From an uncultured Mogibacterium sp. (GTDB taxonomy: Bacteria > Bacillota > Clostridia > Peptostreptococcales > Anaerovoracaceae), in assembly GCF_938041965.1 (NCBI RefSeq), contig NZ_CALISE010000017.1:1-64000 (forward strand): a stretch of DNA of 64,000 bases, written 5' to 3'. A program made the translations under genes and the position numbers. Under the pieces are notes generated by a model. It was not told the DNA's origin and ran no database searches. It saw only the letters and a program-made list of their open reading frames with translations. Below are positions 1 through 9,802 of this stretch, piece by piece. Numbering within the stretch: the first letter of the stretch is position 1; each line of letters begins with the position of its first letter.

Positions 1-808
<808 letters not shown>

Positions 809-1086
809 TGTTATCTGAAGAATCTTTCGATTCGTCCAAATCCTGTTAATGGATGACGCTTATCGCGTCTCGACTCGCTATTTCCGAATCATTGTTGTTT
901 GTGTTTGAATTGTACAGGGACATACGACATATTGTACATCGTTTGTCTCTTATACGATCTTGAGATCTAATCTCCGGTTTTCACCGTGTCGATCTCTTGA
1001 CCAGTTTCTACACTATGAAGTTGTCATGGTTCTGCTGACTGCGTTTGAGCGATTTTTGTTGCCCGCTCTCTCGCGACAGCTTAATC

Positions 1087-1115
1087 ATTATAGCGCACCA
1101 TTTTGGACTCGTCAA
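1087..1115 (-). promoter_or_regulatory. rrn promoter P2 (proximal)
   Basis: On the minus strand a TTGACG -35 (1110-1115) and a perfect TATAAT -10 (1087-1092) are separated by exactly 17 nt. The promoter points into the 16S leader, about 280 nt upstream of the mature 5' end. Confidence 0.85.
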
Positions 1116-1201
1116 GCACTTTTTTCATCTTTTTTTAGATTTCTTGCTTGCCACGCCCTGGCCCGCTCACTCGTCACACAATTAAAGTAACGAGTGTTGT
1201 T

Positions 1202-1230
1202 ATTATAGGAAATATAACACTATTGGTCAA
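1202..1230 (-). promoter_or_regulatory. rrn promoter P1 (distal) with AT-rich upstream region
   Basis: TTGACC (1225-1230) and TATAAT (1202-1207) are separated by 17 nt on the minus strand. The stretch upstream of the -35 (about 1231-1440) is very A+T rich, as expected of an UP element. Together with the 1087-1115 promoter it forms the tandem arrangement typical of rRNA operons. Otherwise 1231-1440 holds no gene that I can support. Confidence 0.82.
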
Positions 1231-1450
1231 TAGCTTTTTGCACTTTAAATTACTACATATTTTATTATTATCTATTTCATATTTTCATATCTATATATAT
1301 GTATTACTTATCTACATTTCACCTATATATGCACTGTTGATTTTTATAGCTTTCATCTGTGCTGTGCATTTTATCCTATATATACTGCCCTCATTTACGC
1401 ATTTACCTATATGTATGTATTTTTGTCTTTTCTTCGTTGGTTTTTTTGGT

Positions 1451-1488
1451 AAAAAAAGTAAAAAGGCGCGGAATCTCTCCACACCTTT
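1451..1488 (-). terminator. Rho-independent terminator upstream of the rrn promoters
   Basis: Read on the minus strand, a 10-bp stem (AAAGGTGTGG with CCGCGCCTTT, two G-U pairs, 1462-1488) with a 7-nt loop is followed by a T-rich tract (1451-1461). It probably ends the transcript of the DUF308-like gene at 1668-2378 before the rRNA promoters. Confidence 0.75.
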
Positions 1489-1588
1489 GTTTTTTCTATT
1501 ATTCCCAGTATGTACGGTTCTAAAGTTTTCTTTCCGTAGACTTTATAGTTTTATCAATCTTTGACTGCCAATTCCCGTCAGTTGCGTT

Positions 1589-1641
1589 AGTGCTCCTTGG
1601 TACTTAGTCCTCGGTACTTAGCACTTAGCACTTGGCACTAT
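1589..1641. repeat. Degenerate short tandem repeats (TACTTAG/CACTTAG units)
   Basis: GGTACTTAG occurs twice, followed by CACTTAG, CACTTAG and CACTTGG in close succession. The rest of 1490-1667 shows no gene. The units resemble the short degenerate heptamer-type repeats seen in some bacterial intergenic regions. No function can be assigned. Confidence 0.5.
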
Positions 1642-1667
1642 AAATTTTACTTCCTATTTCTTGTTTC

Positions 1668-2378
1668 TTATTTCTTATTTCTTCTTGCTCCAGCTATGCT
1701 CTCGCGTCTTGACCTTTCTTTTGAGATTTCCTCTTCAAGCTGCTTAATTTTGTTGCGCTGCTCTCTAGATCTACGTGTAGCCTCAATAGCTATCCTTGTA
1801 TTCCTCTTTTCTTCTCTTTTTGCTCTTTCAAGCTTTTCTTCATTTTTGCTTAAGAATTCAGGCTTGTTATAATCTAAGCTCATACCTATTCTAAATCTGT
1901 CTATTCCAATAAGAATGGCCGCAATCCCAATAAGCAGCATCACGTGCAAATTTAGCACACTCTTGTTGAAGAACATGTAGGCGCCGAGCAATGTCATGGC
2001 TGTACCGAGGATAAAAGTTCTTTTCTCACTTAAAGAGTTTGTCTTAATATCGATATTTATACTAAAGTCAGCTGCTAGTCCGCTGGTCATGAGCATCATC
2101 GCAAAGATTGCTTTTACAGCTACATCCTCACTCACCTGTCCAGACAAGAACATTACTCCTAAAAATGCAGAGACTACTGCCTGAACAACGTAAGTCTTAG
2201 TTATCATGTTCTCTTCATATCCAACATTTCTGAACACGACGAGTTCTAATATTCCCATGATAAGCAGCGCGCTACCCACAACAAATGCAACCGATGTAAA
2301 TGCTGCTGTTGAATTGGCAACACAGAACGTACCTACTACTACCATTATTGCACTAGAAATCATAGCTAATAATCTCAT
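1668..2378 (-). CDS. DUF308 (HdeD-like) membrane protein with a C-terminal charged coiled coil
   Basis: A 236-residue protein. The first about 170 residues form several hydrophobic segments in two repeat-like blocks, each with a pair of helices, resembling the DUF308/HdeD family of small membrane proteins. The last about 65 residues are strongly charged (K/R/E rich) and likely form a cytoplasmic coiled coil. The start is supported by AGGAGGTGCT just upstream of ATG. It is a single gene ending at the minus-strand terminator at 1451-1488. The molecular function is unknown, and the family assignment rests on topology and overall look, so it is moderate. Confidence 0.7.
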   Translation of the reverse strand: MRLLAMISSAIMVVVGTFCVANSTAAFTSVAFVVGSALLIMGILELVVFRNVGYEENMITKTYVVQAVVSAFLGVMFLSGQVSEDVAVKAIFAMMLMTSGLAADFSINIDIKTNSLSEKRTFILGTAMTLLGAYMFFNKSVLNLHVMLLIGIAAILIGIDRFRIGMSLDYNKPEFLSKNEEKLERAKREEKRNTRIAIEATRRSREQRNKIKQLEEEISKERSRRESIAGARRNKK

Positions 2379-2530
2379 CTAGCACCTCCTAATTGTTTCT
2401 AACTTATTAAGTTTATCACACTCGCTATTTTGCCGCAATGAACCTTTATAGCTATACATAACTCGTTTTCAGGTTGGCTAATTTCAAGACTGTTTCTTAT
2501 CACAAAATATTTGTCATAAAATTGTTTTAA

Positions 2531-2559
2531 TTGCACCACGTAGCTATTTATAGTATAAA
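2531..2559 (+). promoter_or_regulatory. Putative promoter of sstT
   Basis: TTGCAC (2531-2536), a 17-nt spacer and TATAAA (2554-2559). The -10 is good and the -35 weak. It ends 40 nt before the ATG of the symporter gene. Confidence 0.5.
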
Positions 2560-2599
2560 TATCGTTGCGAAATATTTTATTTAATTGAGGGGGTTCTAT

Positions 2600-3835
2600 A
2601 TGAAATCCATTTTTAGAGCTTGGAACAAACTAAGCTTGATTGTACAAATCATCATCGGTCTTGTTATCGGCATTTCGCTTGCCGTTATCGCACCAAAGCA
2701 ACTCGCATTTTTAACATTATTTGGCGACTTATTCGTTGGGGCACTCAAAGCAATCGCTCCTCTGATGGTATTTATCCTTGTAATGGCTGCTATCGCCCAG
2801 CATAAATCCGGAACGAAAACTAATATGTCCACAGTTATTGTCCTATATATTGTTGGTACACTTTCCGCAGGACTCTGTGCTGTCGTTGCCAGCTTCTTAT
2901 TTCCACAGACTCTTATTCTTGCAAAGTCTGCTGAAAAGGTAGCTGCACCTGACAATATCATATCAGTACTTAAGACGGTCCTTCTAAATGCCATCGACAA
3001 CCCGATTAACGCAATTGTTAATACAAACTTCCTCGGCGTTCTCGCATGGGCGATTATTATAGGTGTCGCTCTAAGGTCGGCATCTGACTCTACAAAGGAT
3101 CTTTTATCAGATTTATCTGATGCGATTACTAAGTGTGTTCGCTGGATCATCCAGTTTGCGCCTATCGGCGTAATGGGGCTAGTATTTAACTCTATTTCTA
3201 CTAGCGGTATAGGAGCACTTGCAAAATACGCATCACTTATTCTACTCCTCGTTGGAACTATGGTGTTTATAGCTCTTGTTGTTAACCCGCTTATCGTATT
3301 TTTGGCATCGCACCAGAACCCTTATCCACTTGTATTTAAGTGCCTAAGTAACAGCGGTATAACGGCATTCTTTACGCGAAGCTCTGCGGCTAATATTCCA
3401 GTTAATTTAGAGCTGTGCGAAGACCTCGGTCTAGATGTGAACACTTATCCAATTTCAATTCCACTAGGAGCAACCATAAATATGGCTGGTGCAGCTGTTA
3501 CCATCGCAGTCATGTCATTAGCAGCTTGTAATACGATGGGAGTAAAGGTTGATATTCCTTCTGCAATCTTGCTGATATTCTTGACTGCAATTAGTGCCGC
3601 TGGCGCTTCCGGAGTTGCAGGAGGCTCACTGCTGCTGATTCCACTGGCATGCTCACTGTTCGGGCTGCCTGCAGACATTTCAATGCAGGTTGTTGGTGTT
3701 GGATTTATCTGCGGAGTAATTCAGGACTCTTGTGAGACTGCACTGAACTCATCTACAGATGTTCTGCTGACGGCAACAGCTGAGCTTCATGAATACAGAA
3801 AAAGAGGCGAGAAGAAGGTTCTCAACATCAAGTAA
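2600..3835 (+). CDS. sstT: Serine/threonine:Na+ symporter (SstT type, DAACS family)
   Basis: A 411-residue integral membrane protein that imports serine and threonine with sodium. It shows about eight hydrophobic helices and the family's serine-rich and NMAGAA(V)T-like re-entrant region (NMAGAAVTIAVM, about residue 295). The start is taken at ATG 2600 because GAGGGGG lies 7 nt upstream; an in-frame TTG at 2585 overlaps that ribosome binding site. The length matches the E. coli protein (414). Uptake of serine/threonine suits an amino-acid-fermenting anaerobe. The gene is monocistronic, ending well before the hairpin at 4021-4050. Confidence 0.9.
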   Translation: MKSIFRAWNKLSLIVQIIIGLVIGISLAVIAPKQLAFLTLFGDLFVGALKAIAPLMVFILVMAAIAQHKSGTKTNMSTVIVLYIVGTLSAGLCAVVASFLFPQTLILAKSAEKVAAPDNIISVLKTVLLNAIDNPINAIVNTNFLGVLAWAIIIGVALRSASDSTKDLLSDLSDAITKCVRWIIQFAPIGVMGLVFNSISTSGIGALAKYASLILLLVGTMVFIALVVNPLIVFLASHQNPYPLVFKCLSNSGITAFFTRSSAANIPVNLELCEDLGLDVNTYPISIPLGATINMAGAAVTIAVMSLAACNTMGVKVDIPSAILLIFLTAISAAGASGVAGGSLLLIPLACSLFGLPADISMQVVGVGFICGVIQDSCETALNSSTDVLLTATAELHEYRKRGEKKVLNIK

Positions 3836-4020
3836 TTTTGATTGATTCAAACCTATATCTAATGAAGCCTTGAATTATGAAGGATTCTCTTCACTTACTT
3901 ATTGAGCATCTTACATGGCTCTTTCAGTATTCAGCGTGACGTTCATTTAGATATGCTCGAGGGACTATATCTATATATTGATATATAGACGAGAAGCTTG
4001 AGGTAGCTATAACCAGAAAC

Positions 4021-4050
4021 AAAAGCTTGGGGATGATGCCCCAAGCTTTT
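4021..4050. terminator. Bidirectional terminator between sstT and pgeF
   Basis: A 12-bp perfect stem, AAAAGCTTGGGG with CCCCAAGCTTTT, and a 6-nt loop, with T tracts usable on both strands. It lies between the converging sstT and pgeF genes. The 185 nt between sstT and this hairpin (3836-4020) contain only AT-rich sequence with a small tatata-type inverted repeat and no gene. Confidence 0.85.
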
Positions 4051-4132
4051 TTATTTCTGTGCCACAAGGCACTTCTATTCTATTTGTTTTTACATCAATC
4101 GGTTTTGCAATGTTACCAACATATCAGACATT

Positions 4133-4900
4133 CTACTTAAGCATCAGCACCGCCATCTGTCCGCCTCGTTTGAGTCCATCTCTTCTGTGAGAGAAGTACT
4201 TTTTTCTCTCGGCAAACGTGCATCTACCGTCAATCTCTATCTGTGATTCGGGAATGCCAGTACTCATAAGAACAGCCTTATTGACTATCGGTAGTGAGAC
4301 ATAGAACTTGCCTCTTTCTGGATTATACGTATATGCTCCAGGAATATCCTTTACACTCATATTCGAAATCGCTGATATTACATCTTCACCGCACTCGAAG
4401 TTTTTCATTGAAATGCACGGACCAATTGCAGCGTATAAATCAGCAGGATTTGAATCGAACTCTTCCTTCATCTTTTCCACTGTACGTCTTGCAATTTCGA
4501 GAGTTGTTCCTCTCCATCCCGCATGACTAAGTCCTATAGCCTCGTTAACAGGATCATAGATATAGATTGGCGCACAATCTGCATGCGACGTAATTAGTGC
4601 AACGCCCTTAGCGTTTGTCACCATCCCATCTACACCTAGCCGCCTTGGTTTATACAGTCCTTCACCGCAGTTCTCTTCATCTACGCGGATTACCTCGCTA
4701 CTATGCGTCTGGTGAAGCATGACGAGCTGCCGTGTGTCAATTCCAAGCGAATCGCACCATAGCTTGTAATTTTCGAGGATATTTGCAAGGGCATCATCTG
4801 TCGTCAGACTCAGATTCATCGAGTCATAACACCCCGTGCTCACCCCGCCATTTCGAGTGCTATAGTCACATACTAACTTGTCCTTAAATTGTTCGAACAT
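4133..4900 (-). CDS. pgeF: Peptidoglycan editing factor PgeF / multicopper-oxidase-fold (YfiH, DUF152) protein
   Basis: A 255-residue protein of the YfiH/laccase-domain family. The characteristic metal and active-site motifs are present: HQTHSSEV (about residues 63-70), SHADCAPI (about 105-112) and LSHAGWRGT (about 124-132). Family members hydrolyse wrongly incorporated residues of UDP-MurNAc precursors or act on purine nucleosides, and the physiological substrate varies. The gene starts 12 nt after ptb and is likely cotranscribed with it, although no functional link is obvious. Confidence 0.88.
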   Translation of the reverse strand: MFEQFKDKLVCDYSTRNGGVSTGCYDSMNLSLTTDDALANILENYKLWCDSLGIDTRQLVMLHQTHSSEVIRVDEENCGEGLYKPRRLGVDGMVTNAKGVALITSHADCAPIYIYDPVNEAIGLSHAGWRGTTLEIARRTVEKMKEEFDSNPADLYAAIGPCISMKNFECGEDVISAISNMSVKDIPGAYTYNPERGKFYVSLPIVNKAVLMSTGIPESQIEIDGRCTFAERKKYFSHRRDGLKRGGQMAVLMLK

Positions 4901-4912
4901 CTAATAGAAACC

Positions 4913-5815
4913 TTACTTTGATGCTGCAGCTGCGAATACGATTGAGTAGAACTTCTCGTCAGCGCCGGAGCCACGTGAAGTGAGTACGATTGGAGCCTTT
5001 GCGCCAACGACAAGACCGGTCATTCTACCGCCGCCCTGGATTACCCAAGACTTTCCGATGAAGTTCCCTGCAGCCATATCTGGAACGAGTAGAACGTCCG
5101 CATCACCTGCTACTGGGCTCTCGAATCCCTTGAAGTCAGCTATTTCCTTGCTTAGTGCGATATCGTAAGAGATTGGTCCCTCTATTACGCAGTCCTTTAT
5201 TTCACCCTTCTCGTTCATTTCCTTTAGAGCTGCTGCATCTACTGATTCAGGTGCCTTTTCGTTGAGCTTTTCAGCTGCACAAAGTGCTGCAACCTTAGGG
5301 TTCTCATACCCCATGTTATTAAGAGCTCCAACTGCATTCTCAACAATCTGAGCTTTCTGCTCTAGTGTTGGGTGAAGGAGCATTCCTCCGTCTGTCAGAA
5401 CTACTAGCTTGTGGTAGTTTGGAACTTCGAACAGTCCTACGTGGGACATTACCTTGCCCATGTTGAGACCAGTTTCTTTATTTACAACCTGCTTGAGAAG
5501 ATCAGATGTCTGCATCTTGCCCTTCATAAGGAAGTCGCCCTTGCCTTCGTTGATAAGTCTTACAGCAATCTTAGCGATTTCAACGTCGTCATCTGCATTG
5601 TAGATTGTTGCATCTTCTAGAGCTAGACCATGTTCTTTAATAATCTCTCTAATCATATCCTCTTTGCCAACGAGAACTGCCTCAACGATGCCTTCCTTAA
5701 CTGCCTCATTTACAGCCTCAAGAGAGTGCTCGTCGTGAGCGCAAGCTAGGACAATTCTCTTCTTGACAGGATTACTTCTAACCATTTCTGCCATTTCTGC
5801 AAAATTCTTTAACAT
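4913..5815 (-). CDS. ptb: Phosphate acyl/butyryltransferase (Ptb/Pta family)
   Basis: A 300-residue member of the phosphate acetyl/butyryltransferase family, which converts acyl-CoA plus phosphate to acyl-phosphate and CoA. The N-terminal part carries the Rossmann-like VLACAHDEHSLEAV region, and the C-terminal half has the conserved LLVPDMAAGN and SRGSGADEKFYS motifs. The size and sequence resemble clostridial Ptb rather than long Pta. No acyl kinase (buk/ackA) follows. Its divergence from iorAB by only one terminator suggests it may take the acyl-CoA made by IorAB; that is inference. Confidence 0.88.
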   Translation of the reverse strand: MLKNFAEMAEMVRSNPVKKRIVLACAHDEHSLEAVNEAVKEGIVEAVLVGKEDMIREIIKEHGLALEDATIYNADDDVEIAKIAVRLINEGKGDFLMKGKMQTSDLLKQVVNKETGLNMGKVMSHVGLFEVPNYHKLVVLTDGGMLLHPTLEQKAQIVENAVGALNNMGYENPKVAALCAAEKLNEKAPESVDAAALKEMNEKGEIKDCVIEGPISYDIALSKEIADFKGFESPVAGDADVLLVPDMAAGNFIGKSWVIQGGGRMTGLVVGAKAPIVLTSRGSGADEKFYSIVFAAAASK

Positions 5816-5889
5816 ACATTACCTCCTTAAATAACATAACAATTACTTTGTATGTCTGCCGTGGACTTGTTATTTCCTTAAGCTCCTAT

Positions 5890-5898
5890 ATTATAGCA
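5890..5898 (-). promoter_or_regulatory. Extended -10 promoter of ptb-pgeF
   Basis: TGCTATAAT on the minus strand is a perfect -10 with the TGN extension, about 75 nt upstream of the ptb start. No good -35 was found at 16-18 nt. Confidence 0.55.
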
Positions 5899-5970
5899 TA
5901 AAGGCAGCTTATTACATTAGTTATATATGCCATTACCGCCATAATTCATGAGCTTTTTGACAGATTTAGT

Positions 5971-5999
5971 AAAAAAGGAGAAGGTCTCCCCTCTCCTTA
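5971..5999 (-). terminator. Terminator of the iorAB operon
   Basis: On the minus strand AAGGAGAG pairs with TTCTCCTT (inner GG/CC pairs also possible) and is followed by six T residues. It separates iorAB transcription from ptb-pgeF. Confidence 0.78.
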
Positions 6000-6063
6000 A
6001 TCATCTTATTAAACATTCATCAAAGCAGCTAATCAATATACGACACGATTAGCTGTGGATACA

Positions 6064-6639
6064 TTATAGGTCGTATCCTGCCTTGAATGCCTTCTTGTTG
6101 AGCTCAACAAACTTAGGCTTTACGTTCTTCTCAATCTGAGCATCCCAATCTACATCGTCTAGAGAGCCTATTGCCTTAACGAGCGCTCCGAGTAGTACCA
6201 CGTTCATAGCTTTAGCATTTCCAAGGTCTGTAGCGATTTCTCCAGCCTTAACTGCAGTTACCTGGCACTTTGACTTTAGATCCTCGATGATATCATCTGG
6301 ATACTCTGCCTTGCCTAGGTTTACTGGAGCAGGGTTGATTTTGAAGTCGTTAACTACCATCTTACCGCCTACCTTGAGGTACTCGAGCCATCTTAAGGCT
6401 TCCATTCTCTCAAATGCTACGATTACGTCTGCAGAACCCTTTCCTACGATTGGGGAAAGAACTTCTTTACCATATCTTACCTGAGTGCTTACACTTCCGC
6501 CACGCTGTGACATACCGTGAATCTCACTCATCTTAACATCGTAACCAGCTTCCATTAGGCCGCTCGTAAGAATCTTACTTGCAAGGATTGTTCCCTGTCC
6601 ACCTACTCCTACGAGGAGAATATTCTTAACATCACTCAT
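6064..6639 (-). CDS. iorB: Indolepyruvate:ferredoxin oxidoreductase, beta subunit
   Basis: A 191-residue gamma-domain-type subunit of the 2-oxoacid:ferredoxin oxidoreductase family. The N-terminal VGVGGQGTILASKIL motif (about residues 11-25) and MSQRGGSVSTQVRYG (about 44-58) are diagnostic of IorB. With IorA it oxidatively decarboxylates aryl-pyruvates (from Trp, Phe, Tyr) to aryl-acetyl-CoA, passing electrons to ferredoxin. It overlaps iorA by one base (TAATG), so translation is coupled. Confidence 0.94.
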   Translation of the reverse strand: MSDVKNILLVGVGGQGTILASKILTSGLMEAGYDVKMSEIHGMSQRGGSVSTQVRYGKEVLSPIVGKGSADVIVAFERMEALRWLEYLKVGGKMVVNDFKINPAPVNLGKAEYPDDIIEDLKSKCQVTAVKAGEIATDLGNAKAMNVVLLGALVKAIGSLDDVDWDAQIEKNVKPKFVELNKKAFKAGYDL

Positions 6640-8417
6640 TATCTCTGCACCTCCTCAATAGCATCAAATGGGCATACCTGCTTGCAGACTGTACAGCCTA
6701 CGCAGCTATTAACATCGATAACAACATCATCCTTTGAAGACATGAGAGCTGGGCAACCTGTTCTTACGCAAGCCTTACAGTTTCTGCACTTGTCCTGAAT
6801 GATGTGGCACTGAGTCTGGTGTAGTCCCTTGAACTCGTCAAGATCCTGCTGGCTGAACTTCTTGAGTACGCATGGCCATCTTGTAATGATAACTGTTGGC
6901 TCTTCGCTAGCGATGCAAGCGTCGAGGACCTTATCAACTTCGTCAAGGTGTAGAGGATTTACTGTGTAAATGTTCTCTTCCTTGATTCCTACTGCCTTAA
7001 CTAGAGCTGGAATATCAACCTCTGGTGCTGGCTTACCCATGAGTGTGAATCCTGTTCCAGGGTTCTCCTGGTGACCAGTCATACCAGTGATTCTGTTGTC
7101 GAGGATAACGCTGATGCTATCACTCTGGTTGTATACAGCATCCATCAAACTTGTGATACCGCTGTGGAAGAATGTGGAGTCTCCAAGTACACCTACTGCC
7201 TTAGTCTTTGCACCTGCAACCTTGTAAGCCTGTGCAGCACCGTGAGCCATTGATAGGGACGCTCCCATACAAATAGCTGTATCAAGTGCGCTAAGAGGAG
7301 CGTTTGCTCCGAGTGTATAGCAACCGATGTCTCCGTTGATCATGAGGCCTTTCTTCTTCTTGATTGCCTGGAAGAAGCCTCTGTGAGGACATCCTGCACA
7401 TAGCGTTGGAGGACGTACAACAGACTGTAGGTCTGACTCATAAGACTCTGGCTTAACTCCTGTGAGCGCCTCTCTAACGATATCTGTGTTGAGCTCATCG
7501 AACTTTGGAATCTGCTGATTTCCAATGCACTCAATTCCGTGAATCTCGAGGAACTCCTGTAGATATGGGTCCATCTCTTCGATTACATATACCTTATCTA
7601 CCTTGCTGCAGAAATCCTTGATTAGGTCTGTAGGTAGAGGGAATGTCATTCCTAGCTTGAGGTATGAAGCATCCTCGCCAAATGTTTCCTTAGCATACTG
7701 ATAAGAAATACCAGATGTAACAACACCGATCTTAGTCGAATGCCACTCAGGCTGGTTGATTTCTGTTTCATTTGCATAAGCTTCCATGTTAGCTAGCTTA
7801 GTCTCGAGGTTAACTCTCATCTTCTTAGCATTAGCTGGTGCGGAAACGTACTTTTCAATCTGCTTCTTGTAAGGAACGTACTCGTGCTCTTCTCTATCTC
7901 CGAGTTCTACGATTCCCTTTGAGTGACAGACTCTAGTTGTTACATGGAAAAGAACTGGAGCATCGAATCTCTCGGAAAGACCAAATGCCATCTTCATGTA
8001 ATCCTTACACTCCTGAGAGTTGGAAGGTTCTAGCATGAGCAGTCTTGCTGCCTTTGCGTAGTTTCTGTTGTCTTGCTCATTCTGTGAGCTGTGCTGACCT
8101 GGGTCGTCAGCGGATACGATAACAAATCCACCTGTAACTCCAGTATATGCGATTGTGAAGATAGGGTCTGCTGCAACGTTAACACCTACGTGCTTCATAG
8201 CGCAGAACGATCTAACACCTGCAATTGATGCACCGATAGCAGCTTCTGCAGCTACCTTCTCGTTAGGAGCCCACTCTGAGTACACATCATCCTTGTACTG
8301 AGGCATGTTCTCGAGGATCTCGGTGCTTGGAGTACCGGGATAAGCCGAAGCAAACTGGCAGCCGCCTTCATATGCGCCGCGAGCAATAGCTTCGTTGCCC
8401 GACATAATTACTTTCAT
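6639..8417 (-). CDS. iorA: Indolepyruvate:ferredoxin oxidoreductase, alpha subunit (TPP and 2x[4Fe-4S])
   Basis: A 592-residue catalytic subunit, the usual length. The N-terminal pyrimidine-binding domain has YPGTPSTEI (about 25-33) and the Cys-containing CAMKHVGVNVAADP. The TPP-binding region has CAGCPHRG, GDIGCYTLG, GDSTFFHSG and DNRITGMTG. The C-terminus carries two ferredoxin-type clusters, CRNCKACVRTGCP and CVGCTVCKQVCP. The ribosome binding site AAGGAGG lies upstream of ATG 8417, next to a small 8-bp hairpin (8432-8452). The complex produces phenylacetyl-, indoleacetyl- or hydroxyphenylacetyl-CoA during amino-acid fermentation. Confidence 0.95.
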   Translation of the reverse strand: MKVIMSGNEAIARGAYEGGCQFASAYPGTPSTEILENMPQYKDDVYSEWAPNEKVAAEAAIGASIAGVRSFCAMKHVGVNVAADPIFTIAYTGVTGGFVIVSADDPGQHSSQNEQDNRNYAKAARLLMLEPSNSQECKDYMKMAFGLSERFDAPVLFHVTTRVCHSKGIVELGDREEHEYVPYKKQIEKYVSAPANAKKMRVNLETKLANMEAYANETEINQPEWHSTKIGVVTSGISYQYAKETFGEDASYLKLGMTFPLPTDLIKDFCSKVDKVYVIEEMDPYLQEFLEIHGIECIGNQQIPKFDELNTDIVREALTGVKPESYESDLQSVVRPPTLCAGCPHRGFFQAIKKKKGLMINGDIGCYTLGANAPLSALDTAICMGASLSMAHGAAQAYKVAGAKTKAVGVLGDSTFFHSGITSLMDAVYNQSDSISVILDNRITGMTGHQENPGTGFTLMGKPAPEVDIPALVKAVGIKEENIYTVNPLHLDEVDKVLDACIASEEPTVIITRWPCVLKKFSQQDLDEFKGLHQTQCHIIQDKCRNCKACVRTGCPALMSSKDDVVIDVNSCVGCTVCKQVCPFDAIEEVQR

Positions 8418-8469
8418 CTACTTACCTCCTTAAGTTTAACCGCATTAAACTTGTCATAAATATAATTGA

Positions 8470-8498
8470 ATTATACAAATGAATATATTGCTCGTCAA
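8470..8498 (-). promoter_or_regulatory. Promoter of iorAB, with a hairpin next to the ribosome binding site
   Basis: TTGACG (8493-8498) and a perfect TATAAT (8470-8475) with a 17-nt spacer on the minus strand. Just downstream, AAGTTTAA pairs with TTAAACTT (8432-8452, 5-nt loop) immediately before the Shine-Dalgarno. The rest of 8499-8670 is AT rich with no gene. Confidence 0.8.
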
Positions 8499-8670
8499 AC
8501 AATGTCTTTTCGCTATTTTTTTGCTATTTTGTAGCTTTTTGACAAAATTATATGTGTTCATATTACAATTTTTGTATGTTTAGCCTTTATTTATGCGACT
8601 ATGATTATATTTTTGTAAGAATTTTACATTTTAGCTGAAAATAATTTAGCGAATAATATCCGTTTACAAA

Positions 8671-9387
8671 TTAAACAGTTTGATATGCGATGCACTGTTC
8701 TCTTTCCATAAAAAAGTGTATGCCTCGTGATGAATCCTTCCACCGATCCGGCTCGAATCCGTTAGCTGGCTCTACCCATTTCCCTCGTTCATAATAGAAA
8801 TTTGGATCGACTGTGGACTGAGCCCAGTCGTAGCTGATAGTCTCATCTATGCTCTTAATTGATAGCACCTTGGCCTTGTCGCATCTGCAGGTTTCCCGCG
8901 TAGCCGAGACCCGACGTGCCTCTTTTGGAACTAGAAGCTGAACCACCCTGAGCTCGGAGCAGCATTTCCATGCTATAAATGCACCTCCCTCCGGAGGCAC
9001 CATCCTGTACCATTTGGTATTTTCGTCTACGATTATGCCATCGAGATTGGCGTCCTCGAGGACTGCGGCATACAGATTTGCTCCGCTTAGGTCGCTGTCC
9101 GAGAGGTCGATATCGCGGAAGATGGCTTCGGTCATATCGGACCTTACGAACCTGCATCCTTGCATCGGGCACTCTCGGAAGAGTGTGCCCGATACGCTGG
9201 ACCCACTGAAGTCTGCACCTCTGAGGTTGCAGTTCTCAAAGCTGCAGAGTTTAAATGTAATATTTGTCAAATCAAAGCCTTCGAGACATGTATCCTTGAT
9301 GATGCTCTCTTCTACTATAAGCCTCTCAGATTTATCTCTACCTGTTATTAAATTTATAAATCCATCTGCTGTGAATGCTTTATTCAT
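8671..9387 (-). CDS. Pentapeptide-repeat protein with a C-terminal DUF5758-like domain
   Basis: A 238-residue soluble protein. Residues about 35-120 show pentapeptide repeats of the A(D/N)LxX type (CNLRGADFSG, SDLSGANLYAAVLEDANL) expected to form a right-handed beta helix. The C-terminal part has a different domain, with the WKCCSELRVVQLLVPKEARR segment seen in DUF5758-containing proteins, an RETCRCD cysteine cluster and a Trp-rich end. Pentapeptide proteins serve varied roles, including gyrase protection, and none can be assigned here. AGGAGGTG precedes the ATG. It appears monocistronic; 9388-9750 upstream has no gene that I can support. Confidence 0.82.
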   Translation of the reverse strand: MNKAFTADGFINLITGRDKSERLIVEESIIKDTCLEGFDLTNITFKLCSFENCNLRGADFSGSSVSGTLFRECPMQGCRFVRSDMTEAIFRDIDLSDSDLSGANLYAAVLEDANLDGIIVDENTKWYRMVPPEGGAFIAWKCCSELRVVQLLVPKEARRVSATRETCRCDKAKVLSIKSIDETISYDWAQSTVDPNFYYERGKWVEPANGFEPDRWKDSSRGIHFFMEREQCIAYQTV

Positions 9388-9752
9388 TAACCTTCACCTC
9401 CTCAGTTTCTTGTTATATTTCTAGTTCTTCCCATGCATTTCTATACCTTTGTCATTTAAAGTTGGCAGATTAACACCCCTCTACACATGTATCATGCAAA
9501 TTGCCCCCTTATGTATCACACATACATTAAAACATTTAAAAATATAGGAGAGCATTGATATTACTGAAATCACGAAGCTATCCTCTAACTGAATTATATC
9601 ACTTACCGCTGTGTTTTAAACTGGCGAAGGGGGGTCTACTATAGAAATGTGCACAATAATACGAAATACGAAGTCAAAAAACTTATATATCTATCCTTCC
9701 TGCTATCATTGTGTATTTTCACAAAGAATTTTAATAATTTTGGATTTTTTTC

Positions 9753-9782
9753 TTGACTTTAATCCAAAGTTGGTATTAGTAT
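9753..9782 (+). promoter_or_regulatory. Putative promoter of the lysine riboswitch-transporter transcript
   Basis: TTGACT (9753-9758), an 18-nt spacer and TAGTAT (9777-9782); TATAAA overlaps the same stretch. It lies directly before the riboswitch. Confidence 0.45.
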
Positions 9783-9802
9783 AAAAGTAGCTTTTGAATA
9801 AG

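Noticed and set aside
1148..1872. Plus-strand open frames in the region upstream of the rRNA operon.
   Set aside because: Hydrophobic and aromatic-rich translations of AT-rich DNA, partly antisense to the DUF308-like gene and overlapping rrn promoters; no ribosome binding sites.
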